Shown one piece after another: positions 53,991 through 64,000 of a stretch of DNA of 64,000 nt. This DNA is from Paragorgia papillata (Eukaryota; Cnidaria; Anthozoa; Scleralcyonacea; Coralliidae): NCBI GenBank assembly GCA_035771165.1, contig JAWNZC010000348.1, positions 6,054,001 to 6,118,000 on the forward strand, in the 5' to 3' direction. A program made the translations under genes and the position numbers. Each line of letters begins with the position of its first letter. Position 1 is the stretch's first letter. The notes beneath the pieces are model-generated. The model did not search any database, was not told the origin of the DNA, and saw only the letters and a list, made by a program, of their open reading frames with translations.

Positions 53991-54316
53991 TTTAAAGGTG
54001 CCCTCCAGTCCGTTCTGCGCATGTACGACACTAATGTTTACATCTCTATTTAGAAAAAATATACTGATAACTTATTCAAGATTGCAGGGTTTTCTTGCTT
54101 CCTCTTCATTACTTGTAACCCAAAACAAAACATTTTCAGAAGAAATAGAAGAAATCCGAAGAGATATCCTCGCCGAATCGCTTGGTTTTCTGCCATTGTT
54201 CCCAACGGTTTACACTGAGCTTAGTACTTCATGTAATTATCTACGAATGTCACGTTTGAGTCCTCATAAACAAAGATTCGGATCATGCGCAGAACGGACT
54301 GGACGGCATCTTTAAA
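53991..54316. mobile_element. TIR element, TTTAAAGGTGCC termini
   Basis: TTTAAAG then CTCCAGTCCGTTCTGCGCAT at the left pairs with ATGCGCAGAACGGACTGGA and CTTTAAA at the right. The 105-aa frame inside lacks recognisable domains. Confidence 0.8.
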
Positions 54317-54498
54317 GAAGGTAAATAATAATGGTTGTAAACGGCACTTTCAGTTTGCGCATCCCCTTTTGTTATGAAAGTATAATATGAGACGATGCGA
54401 TGAGTCTATATACCATATTACCTTCCAACGCAAAAGATAATGTGATTAAATGGTCACTATATTTTGGTCAGATGTTTCACAATTTATTATTATGTATC

Positions 54499-54572
54499 TT
54501 TTATCTCTCTCGACTCTCGATTTCTTTGTCTCGACTCTCGACTTTTTTGTCTCGACTCTCGACTCTCGACAT
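54499..54572 (+). repeat. Short CTCGACT/CTCTCGA minisatellite
   Basis: Repeats of CTCGACTCTCGA separated by TTTCTTTGT and TTTTTTGT. Confidence 0.8.
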
Positions 54573-54839
54573 TCGACTTTTGGTTACACTCCTCATTATT
54601 AAGAGTATGTCCCATTGTAGTAAAACAACGATGACAGGCCTCAACGTTCTAGAAGTTCCCGTCGTCTCAAGAACGTGAAAATGCTCTCAATGACGTCTTG
54701 TGTAGAACGACGACGGCGTTCACTTTGCTCTTGGAATTTTAAATTGGTCATTCATTATCATTGTTTTGAATGAAAAATTCTATTGAATTACAAAGCCGTC
54801 CGTGGCTGTAAAAAATAATGTGCCGTTCAAAACGTCAAA

Positions 54840-56945
54840 AATATTAATAAGACAATAAGGAGAGATTACACATTCACTTACTTCGTGTAATAAAGATTAT
54901 TGCTAAATGTGGTAAGCTCTTTTTCAAACGAAGTTTCTTTCTGCCATAGTAAATGTCTGTGCTATTGTCTGGAACTTAATTGATATTAACCAATTTGTGC
55001 GCCAGTGCGTCTGGTTTTATATTATTATCGAAGCCGACTACCAGTTATTCAGTTCAGAATGACACAGTTTTTTAACTCAACAGCCAGAAGGAAAGTCTTG
55101 CTAAATTTGATAAAACACTTGAATTTCTTAACTATTAATATGTCGCCGTTTAGACTATAATGATACGCACCTGGTTATATCTTCTATATGTCGGCTATCT
55201 TTGAAAGCGTCTGAAAGTGTCTATATGTTCATTTAAGTTAGGTTTTCGCACCTCCCCTAGCTACGAAGAAGCGTAATTCATTTCATGTTCGTTCGTTTTC
55301 AGCAGTTCGTGAAAGTCTTCGTTTTGACCTCTTGCAACTTGCACATTTACACGATAAGCGCTATCTTGACGATATTCTGTCGCCATCACCTGGATCAGTG
55401 GATGCCGTGATGCCGTGCAGTGAATCACAATTCACAAACACCTAATCTCGAATAACGATTTATCAATGTTTCTTGCAAAATCAAAGTTATGTTCGTCTTC
55501 CACAAATTAGAGATAGCAAACTTATAAAACTAAGATCTGAGGTTGTCGTGATCCAATCTTATAGTACATTCAATTTGATTCAAACTGAGACGTTAGCACG
55601 CATTGCTAGCTAAACTGTTTCGCTACATATTTTAGTCTAAAGTTGAATATTTTAAACTCCTAACTATACATACCCGACAATCGTTAGATGCGTTACATTG
55701 CTTCTGGCTTTCTTATAAACAGATTTCTTGAGTTTTCAGTAACGAGTATAGTTGATAGTGTGAAATTTACATCTTCGGATTGTGCTTTGAATGAGGATTT
55801 TTACACAGACTTCCGGAAGAATGTGATTGGTTTGATTCGCGACATTTGCATATTAATTAAGATCAGTGATTTACCCCTAGGATTGTTGAAGGCTCTCATT
55901 TCACAGCGCGGTGTGGCGCGGCGTTGAGAGAGCCTGCCCGCAGGCTAGAACGATTATAAACTATGGCCTGTTTACATTAGCCTAGCCTGCGAGCATGCAT
56001 CTGTGAAATGAGAGACTTCAACAATCCTGGGGGTAAATCACTGATCTTAATTAATATACAAATGTCGCGAATCAAACCAATCACATACTCGTTACTGAAA
56101 ACTCAAGAAATCAGTTTATAAGAAAGCCAGAAGCAAACGCATTTAACGATTATCGGGTATGTAGTTAGGAGTTCAAAATATTCAACTTTAGACTAAAAAC
56201 ATGTAGCGAAACAGTTTAGCAATGCGTGCTAACGTCTCAGTTTCAATCAAATTGAATGTACTAAGATTGGATCATGACAACCTCAGAATGAGATCTTAGT
56301 TTTATAAGTTTGATTTTGCAAGAAACATTGATAAATCGTTATTCGAGATTAGGTGTTTGTGACTTGTGATTCACTGCACGGCATTCACTGATCCAGGTGA
56401 TGGCGACAGAATATCGTCAAGATAGCGCTTCTCGTGTAAATGTGCAAGTTGCAAGAGGTCAAAACGAAGACTTTCACGAACTGCTGAAAACGAACGAACA
56501 TGAAATGAGTTCAGTACGCTTCTTCATAGCTAGGGAAGGTGCGGAAACCTAACTTAAATGAACATATAGACACTTTCAGACGCTTTCAAAGATAGCCGAC
56601 ATATAGAAGATAGAACCATGCAGGTGCGTATCATTATAGTCTAAACGGCGACATATTAATAGTTAAGAAATTCAAGTGTTTTATCAAATTTAGCAAGACT
56701 TTCCTTCTGGCTGTTGAGTTAAAAAACTGGGTCATTCTGAACTGAATAACGGGTAGTCGGCTTCGATAATATAAATAATACCAGACGCACTGGCGCACAA
56801 ATTGGATAATATCAATTAAGTTCCAGACAATAGCACAGACATTTAATGGCAGAAAGAAACTTCGTTTGAAAAAGAGCTTACCTCATTTAGCAATAATCTT
56901 TATTACACGAATTAAGTGAATGTGTAATCTCCTCTTATTAATATG
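54840..56945. mobile_element. 2.1-kb foldback element, first complete copy
   Basis: The left arm (54840 to about 55955) and right arm (about 55960-56945) are inverted, slightly diverged copies: TAATAAGA..GGAGATTACAC, GCTCTTTTTCAAACGAAGTT, GTCTGTGCTATTGTCTGGAA, and GGTGATGGCGACAGAATATC all occur in both. The centre is a hairpin around GCCTGCCCGCAGGCTA. No transposase is visible, and the 79-aa frame at 55688-55927 occurs only in the left-type arm. Confidence 0.8.
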
Positions 56946-59900
56946 TTTTTATAAATAATTCTGTTCACACTATCAACTATACTCGTTACTGAAAACCCCA
57001 AAAATCTGTTTATAAGAAAGCCAGAAGCAATGTAACGCATCTAACGATTATCGGGTATGTAGTTAAGAGTTTAAAATATTCAACTTTAGACTAAAAATAT
57101 GTAGCGAAACAGTTTAGCAATGCGTGCTAACGTCTCAGTTTGAATCAAATTGAATGTACTAAGATTGGATCATGACAACCTCAGATCGTAGTTTTATAAG
57201 TTTGCTATCTCTAATTTGTTTGTGGCAGACGAACATAACTTTGATTTTGCAAGAAACATTGATAAGTCGTTTTTCGAGATTAGGTGTTTGTGAATTGTGA
57301 TTCACTGCACGGCATTTACTGATCCAGGTGATGGCGACAGAATATCGTCAAGATAGCGCTTCTCGTGTAAATGTGCAAGTTGCAAGAGGTCAAAACGAAC
57401 GAACATGAAATGAGTTACGCTTCTTCGCGGCTAGGGAAGGTGCGAAAACCTAACTTAAATGAACATATAGACACCGCAGACACTTTCAAAGATAGCCGAT
57501 ATATAGAAACCAGGAACTTAATTGATATTATCCAATTTGTGTGCCAGTGCGTCTGGTATTATTTATATTATCGAAGCCGACTACCCAGTTTTTTAACTCA
57601 ACAGCCAGAAGGAAAGTCTTGCTAAATTTGATAAAACACTTGAATTTCTTAACTATTAATATGTCGCCGTTTAGACTATAATGATACGCACCTGGTTATA
57701 TCTTCTATATGTCGGCTATCTTTGAAAGCGTCTGAAAGTGTCTATATGTTCATTTAAGTTAGGTTTTCGCACCTCCCCTAGCTACGAAGAAGCGTAATTC
57801 ATTTCATGTTCGTTCGTTTTCAGCAGTTCGTGAAAGTCTTCGTTTTGACCTCTTGCAACTTGCACATTTACACGATAAGCGCTATCTTGACGATATTCTG
57901 TCGCCATCACCTGGATCAGTGGATGCCGTGATGCCGTGCAGTGAATCACAATTCACAAACACCTAATCTCGAATAACGATTTATCAATGTTTCTTGCAAA
58001 ATCAAAGTTATGTTCGTCTTCCACAAATTAGAGATAGCAAACTTATAAAACTAAGATCTGAGGTTGTCGTGATCCAATCTTATAGTACATTCAATTTGAT
58101 TCAAACTGAGACGTTAGCACGCATTGCTAGCTAAACTGTTTCGCTACATATTTTAGTCTAAAGTTGAATATTTTAAACTCCTAACTATACATACCCGACA
58201 ATCGTTAGATGCGTTACATTGCTTCTGGCTTTCTTATAAACAGATTTCTTGAGTTTTCAGTAACGAGTATAGTTGATAGTGTGAAATTTACATCTTCGGA
58301 TTGTGCTTTGAATGAGGATTTTTACACAGACTTCCGGAAGAATGTGATTGGTTTGATTCGCGACATTTGCATATTAATTAAGATCAGTGATTTACCCCTA
58401 GGATTGTTGAAGGCTCTCATTTCACAGCGCGGTGTGGCGCGGCGTTGAGAGAGCCTGCCCGCAGGCTAGAACGATTATAAACTATGGCCTGTTTACATTA
58501 GCCTAGCCTGCGAGCATGCATCTGTGAAATGAGAGACTTCAACAATCCTGGGGGTAAATCACTGATCTTAATTAATATACAAATGTCGCGAATCAAACCA
58601 ATCACATACTCGTTACTGAAAACTCAAGAAATCAGTTTATAAGAAAGCCAGAAGCAAACGCATTTAACGATTATCGGGTATGTAGTTAGGAGTTCAAAAT
58701 ATTCAACTTTAGACTAAAAACATGTAGCGAAACAGTTTAGCAATGCGTGCTAACGTCTCAGTTTCAATCAAATTGAATGTACTAAGATTGGATCATGACA
58801 ACCTCAGAATGAGATCTTAGTTTTATAAGTTTGATTTTGCAAGAAACATTGATAAATCGTTATTCGAGATTAGGTGTTTGTGACTTGTGATTCACTGCAC
58901 GGCATTCACTGATCCAGGTGATGGCGACAGAATATCGTCAAGATAGCGCTTCTCGTGTAAATGTGCAAGTTGCAAGAGGTCAAAACGAAGACTTTCACGA
59001 ACTGCTGAAAACGAACGAACATGAAATGAGTTCAGTACGCTTCTTCATAGCTAGGGAAGGTGCGGAAACCTAACTTAAATGAACATATAGACACTTTCAG
59101 ACGCTTTCAAAGATAGCCGACATATAGAAGATAGAACCATGCAGGTGCGTATCATTATAGTCTAAACGGCGACATATTAATAGTTAAGAAATTCAAGTGT
59201 TTTATCAAATTTAGCAAGACTTTCCTTCTGGCTGTTGAGTTAAAAAACTGGGTCATTCTGAACTGAATAACGGGTAGTCGGCTTCGATAATATAAATAAT
59301 ACCAGACGCACTGGCGCACAAATTGGATAATATCAATTAAGTTCCAGACAATAGCACAGACATTTAATGGCAGAAAGAAACTTCGTTTGAAAAAGAGCTT
59401 ACCTCATTTAGCAATAATCTTTATTACACGAATTAAGTGAATGTGTAATCTCCTCTTATTAATATGTTTTTATAAATAATTCTGTTCACACTATCAACTA
59501 TACTCGTTACTGAAAACCCCAAAAATCTGTTTATAAGAAAGCCAGAAGCAATGTAACGCATCTAACGATTATCGGGTATGTAGTTAAGAGTTTAAAATAT
59601 TCAACTTTAGACTAAAAATATGTAGCGAAACAGTTTAGCAATGCGTGCTAACGTCTCAGTTTGAATCAAATTGAATGTACTAAGATTGGATCATGACAAC
59701 CTCAGATCGTAGTTTTATAAGTTTGCTATCTCTAATTTGTTTGTGGCAGACGAACATAACTTTGATTTTGCAAGAAACATTGATAAGTCGTTTTTTCGAG
59801 ATTAGGTGTTTGTGAATTGTGATTCACTGCACGGCATTTACTGATCCAGGTGATGGCGACAGAATATCGTCAAGATAGCGCTTCTCGTGTAAATGTGCAA

Positions 59901-60107
59901 GTTGCAAGAGGTCAAAACGAACGAACATGAAATGAGTTACGCTTCTTCGCGGCTAGGGAAGGTGCGAAAACCTAACTTAAATGAACATATAGACACCGCA
60001 GACACTTTCAAAGATAGCCGATATATAGAAACCAGGAACTTAATTGATATTATCCAATTTGTGTGCCAGTGCGTCTGGTATTATTTATATTATCGAAGCC
60101 GACTACC
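55065..60107 (+). repeat. 2.52-kb direct tandem duplication within the foldback array
   Basis: Unit 1 is 55065-57585 and unit 2 is 57586-60107. Every line compared by eye matches at an offset of 2521, except one extra T in a T-run near 59791 that shifts the offset to 2522. A third start (60108-60216) breaks off. Each unit contains a left arm, an inverted right arm and a second, shorter inverted segment (56958-57510 in unit 1). Confidence 0.9.
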
Positions 60108-60235
60108 CAGTTTTTTAACTCAACAGCCAGAAGGAAAGTCTTGCTAAATTTGATAAAACACTTGAATTTCTTAACTATTAATATGTCGCCGTTTAGACTA
60201 TAATGATACGCACCTGACAATAGCACAGACATTTA

Positions 60236-60451
60236 ATGACAGCGTTGCTGTATTCAGAAATGGCGTTTGCGTTTGGCGGTCTCAGTGGTTTGAATGAATT
60301 CTTCAGTGAAGAAAACTTCCAGGAAGCATTAAAACTGGCATGCTATTACTTCAACGTTGATAAGATGTACCCAGAGCAAGTCCAGGCGTTGCGTAATTTC
60401 TTTCAGGGGAAGAATATTTACTTTAGCGCAAAGCACGCGGAAGCGCATTAG
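60236..60451 (+). pseudogene. N-terminal stub of a RecQ-like DEAD helicase
   Basis: The 71-residue frame contains EEALKLACYY-type sequence then VDKMYPEQVQALRNFFQGKN and IYFSA. This is the helicase Q-motif region that precedes Walker A in the multicopy RecQ-like proteins of cnidarians. Right where the PTG.GKS loop should follow, the frame reads KHAEAH and stops, so all ATPase motifs are gone. It directly abuts the end of the foldback array. A retained first exon of a real gene is less likely because no donor fits at this point. Confidence 0.5.
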
Positions 60452-61967
60452 AATTTGCCGAATTTCCAATTTATTAAATAGAATTTAATAAAATTTCAAG
60501 TTTCGTTTTTTATTGATTATAACATTGTTGAGCTGATGTTTTGAAACGCTGAAATAGACCTCGGTTTTCGGGTCTGGCATACTCTGAAAAAGGCACTATT
60601 TTATTTACGGCACGGGTTTTTCTCTGAAGCACTGTTTCAAAAATAGAAAAACAACCATTAATCATTGCCGACCGCGATTAACATTTCAATGGCGCTTTGG
60701 GAGACATTTCAATGTCTATCGAACGCTTGCGAGCTCATTTAACCATCTAAAAGTTTTATCGTTAGTTTCGAAACAAGTTTCAATATTTTAAAGGATTTCA
60801 CAAGGGGGGCATCTGGTCCTGAGGGGGGCATCTGGTCCTAGTACCAGATGCTCCGGGGGACATTCTGAAGGGGGGGGGGGCATCTGGTCCTGTTACACCT
60901 GCTTTAATTTTGCCTGGATCTTTTTCTCCGGTTTTGCTACCGGGGGACAAAGAACCTAAAAATATATTAAATAGATTACATGTATCTCAAATTTCCTCAG
61001 CGTGTGTTCAGTTGTTTACGCACAGAGAATGGACAGCGATGTACCTTCTAAATGCTGTAATCGTCTGTCGTTTCTTTATATCGCACTCCGTCCAACTTAC
61101 CAATATACTTATAGTCGAAATGTCGACAATTATTGTGGCCGAATATTAGTCGATGGTTCTCATCAAGTATTTATTTGTATGGTGGATAAAGCGTTTTAAG
61201 ATCGTGTTATATATACACATATTATAGTTTATAATTAGTTGGTGCGATGACAAAGTTTACTGAAAAGTTTCATGTTTCAGAGCAACATCTACTCTTTCGG
61301 TAAGAGTTTCAATCATAAAAGTTGTTTGAATCCTTACGGAAAGGGTCAGCGTGGTATACCAGCTGAGCATCTATATATATACGCATATTTTTTTGAACAA
61401 GGCCACAAAGGTGTAAGACAGATAATCATAATCCTGCTAAGAGAGGTAGTTTCGACAGTACCACAGTTGGACATACAAACTCGATAGTTTTATTCCTAAA
61501 ATTTAAAAACAACAGCTTTTCACTTTTGTAGTAAAACATAAACATCTATCAAGAATGTGTAAAATTGACTGAAATGTTGTATTATGTAGAAATATTAATG
61601 GTTTTACCGAATCTGCTTCTTTCGAAAAATGATGTTTCACTGTCGTACTTTATGCTTCTAGACACCGATATTTTTTAGTTGCTCAGCGGCTGAAACACTT
61701 GGTAATTGTGTACTATAGAAAAAAAAATGAAAAACACCCAATGACGTTAAAATTTAAAAGAAACTCCCGCTGTACCAAGTGTTTCGCCGCCAAGCAAACT
61801 CTAAAACAGCTGCGTTCACATTAAAGCATGAAATATACGAGAATAAAACTGTTACTCCTGAAGTAAAAGATCAGATATCGCAAAACTATTAACATTTCTA
61901 AACATTAACAAGACGCCTGGGTCAGGCGTTCACTCGGGCTACTGGCAAAGTACGCAGGTGAGATACT
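60452..61967. other. No clear gene
   Basis: A GC-rich patch at 60805-60890 repeats GGGGGGCATCTGGTCCT three times with one inverted ACCAGATGC. Short frames at 60910-61199 and 61272-61487 show no recognised domain; the latter follows a possible acceptor (TTTCAG at 61280) but has no other support. Confidence 0.4.
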
Positions 61968-62030
61968 AGCGAGGTTCAGATCACGCTACCGCTACCGCTA
62001 CCGTAAATGTGGTTAAAGCATGTGTTTCCT
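61968..62030. mobile_element. Solo TIR end of the CTACCG element
   Basis: AGCGAGGTTCAGATCAC then CTACCG repeats match the left end of 10982-11232; no right end found. Confidence 0.55.
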
Positions 62031-63334
62031 GCATGACTCGATAGACTAGTCAAACATTGTTCAAACTCTTGTTCAAATGTCATAAAACGCTTATTTACAC
62101 CACTTTCACCAATCCAAGAACTGCAGTACATAATCCTGCAGCGGTAAATACCCCGGTAAATTTTTATGTCTGGATCTGGATCAGGCGCATCCCGGCCTAG
62201 AAACAGAGTTCGGTTGTGATCTTTTATACGATTGTGCGGAAATAGTGTCAATGAGCAGCGCAGCTTCCCTGGGTCTTACGAGCGGAGATAAAACCCTTGG
62301 TTAAGAGGTTGGCTCCGGCGTTCTGTTTGGGGGTGGAATGAACAGAGTGTGATTGACGCCATGTTTACTTAACAGGTTGTGAATATACTAAGCTAAACTT
62401 AAAATCGTGAGATTTTATTGAGAATTATTTTGACAAAACGGTCGAAACATCAGGGCCATTCAAATTAACGATATATTTCCACTGTTCCAGCTTATAAACG
62501 TTCAAAACCCGCACATCACGCAAAGCGCGCTAGTCACAGCTCCTTGACGAGTTGACAGTTTGTTTACATTAGAATGAACCAATAGCCTATACTTTTGGTT
62601 GAAAAAGTCGCAACTTTGAATATGACTGTGGCAGGCGTTCATTTCTCCCGACTTCCCTGATAAAGAGCATGCAGCGAACCATGCACGGCAGCCATTAAGA
62701 TCCGGTATGGCAATTTATACCATTCAAAATACTTTAACGTATCTATTCTATCCTGTCATCAAAGTTCCATCCATTTCCATAGGTTTGTACTCAAACACAG
62801 CAGTGGACAATCTAAACCGGTTATAACTAAAAAGGTTAACCAATGCAATGTTTTTAACATTGCATGCGCATGTTAACGCATGCAAATACAAAATTAATAT
62901 AATAACTTTTGCCCGGTTAACTTGGCTCACGCGATTGATTAGGATCTTACTGACTGTGGTTTAAAACTCGAATAAACTAAATTTACAAAGAATAATTGGT
63001 TTAGTTCAGATGTAAACAAATCTAAACGTTAATTCAAATCTCCTTTTGCGGCCGAGGAAAGGATTTCGTGACACGAGTCAGCTCGGTTAGCCGGGCTATA
63101 GCCCTGCTCATGTAAGCAGCACCTAAAAATTACAAACATAATTAAATGGCAACTTACCTTAATTCACACTCATACAAAGTTAGCAGGCTAGTATAAGGCG
63201 AATTCCTTAATCTTTAACGCGTCTACAAGACAACAACTCAGTCTTGACTTAGGCGAAGTCTTGACCAGTATGCTATAAATGTGACAACGCGCTGGTTAAT
63301 TGAAATGCAAATATGCAGCTTGAGCACCCTTGAT
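62031..63334. other. No gene seen
   Basis: Short ORFs only. At 63050-63125 a segment with GTGACACGAGTCAGCTCGG and CTCATGTAAGCAGC resembles the right end of the element at 9256-9449. Confidence 0.4.
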
Positions 63335-63416
63335 AGCCGGACGTGTTTTGAAATTGAAACCCGATATAGTCCGTCTATATTGTTTTTTTTTTCAATTTCA
63401 AAACACGTCCGAGGCT
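63335..63416. repeat. Hairpin, 25-bp arms
   Basis: AGCCGGACGTGTTTTGAAAT and its complement ACACGTCCGAGGCT pair around a 30-base loop. Probably a small MITE. Confidence 0.7.
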
Positions 63417-63760
63417 ACACCCTTGAGGGCACGTCGAATTCTTAATTTACTTTCACGAACATCACTTCCATTTTATCTGTTCAGATGGTGGTAACTGCAA
63501 GTCAATAGACACTTTCCGAATTTTCTTCAATGCCTATGATGACTATGATGGCACGAACTCGAGGTTGGCAATGAAATCGTAATGCATTCACTATCCATTC
63601 CTCCATATTCAACGTCAATTTCTGAATTTCAAGCCATTGTTCGCGCCCATTGAAAGCAAATTTGGGGCAATTATCACTTCAGTGTCAATTATCACTTCAA
63701 AATATTTACATATAATATTTATAATATTTACATAAGGGGCCGACCATTTGACTTTTGAGT

Positions 63761-63812
<52 letters not shown>

Positions 63813-63821
63813 GGGGGGGGT

Positions 63822-63902
<81 letters not shown>
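63761..63902 (+). repeat. Poly-G tract, about 140 bp
   Basis: Almost uninterrupted G with single T bases at about 63812, 63821 and finally 63903. Frames read poly-Gly or poly-Pro and are artefacts. It is exceptionally long for genomic DNA. Confidence 0.9.
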
Positions 63903-63903
<1 letters not shown>

Positions 63904-64000
63904 GATCTTGTTTGGGCATGAATCGGTACCCATATTGCTGAAGAATATTTTTTTCCCAGGACGCAACTATGTGTGAAATTTTTTCACCATTTTAGCTTCG

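Noticed and set aside
55688..55927. 79-codon ORF repeated at 58209-58448 as a conserved gene
   Set aside because: The identity reflects the whole 2.52-kb duplication, and the inverted arms do not keep the frame.
63706..63976. Poly-Pro and poly-Gly ORFs
   Set aside because: Poly-G homopolymer.

Overview
The window looks like AT-rich, repeat-choked genomic DNA of an invertebrate animal, most likely a cnidarian. This rests on: short exons with GT-AG introns; intron-poor rhodopsin-type receptors; a large load of small TA/TTAA-flanked inverted-repeat elements; DIRS-type and LINE retroelement wrecks; hammerhead-ribozyme repeats of the kind carried by Penelope-like elements; and many AT, CAAA and CTACT microsatellites. 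The species cannot be named from sequence alone. There are no operons, CRISPR arrays or bacterial features.

Host genes are few. (1) Two paralogous class A GPCRs, 331-1272 and 15113-16069, lie in the same direction 14 kb apart, each with an acceptor-like site just before its ATG. (2) A minus-strand gene between 29046 and 22518 has at least four exons whose splice phases match. It encodes an array of C1-like Cys/His modules ending in an MDM2-like RING, a candidate E3 ubiquitin ligase. Its 5' end is not identified; a possible orphan exon lies at 36238-36425. (3) A minus-strand two-exon cytosolic sulfotransferase (51673-51387 and 48565-47935, phases match, 305 aa) has a 2.8 kb intron holding a decayed OTU-protease element.

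Mobile DNA by region. 1.5-2.6 kb: a 17-bp minisatellite bounded by an inverted repeat. 3-14 kb: small hairpin and TIR elements plus a tRNA-derived SINE. 16-18 kb: a Crypton-like N-terminal fragment, a CTACT tract, a minus-strand LINE reverse transcriptase and a second SINE copy. 19.5-21.7 kb: a 2.1 kb TIR element sharing its termini with three 479-480 bp palindromic elements elsewhere. 30-34 kb: LINE tails on both strands, a run of three hairpins, and a 1.2 kb GGCTACATT-type satellite with its own insertion. 34-35.1 kb: inverted-repeat elements nested inside one another. 38-40.3 and 53.2-53.4 kb: a cluster of hammerhead ribozyme motifs, several inside palindromes. 42.1-46.1 kb: a frameshifted DIRS-like retrotransposon (gag, RT-RNase H, tyrosine recombinase). 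54.8-60.2 kb: a foldback family in alternating orientations, including a nearly perfect 2.52 kb tandem duplication, followed by a RecQ-like helicase stub. 63.75-63.9 kb: a poly-G tract of about 150 bp.

The genes do not form one pathway; each stands alone among transposon debris. The items most worth following are the hammerhead cluster, the MDM2-like RING joined to C1-like modules, the shared-terminus element family and the foldback duplication.
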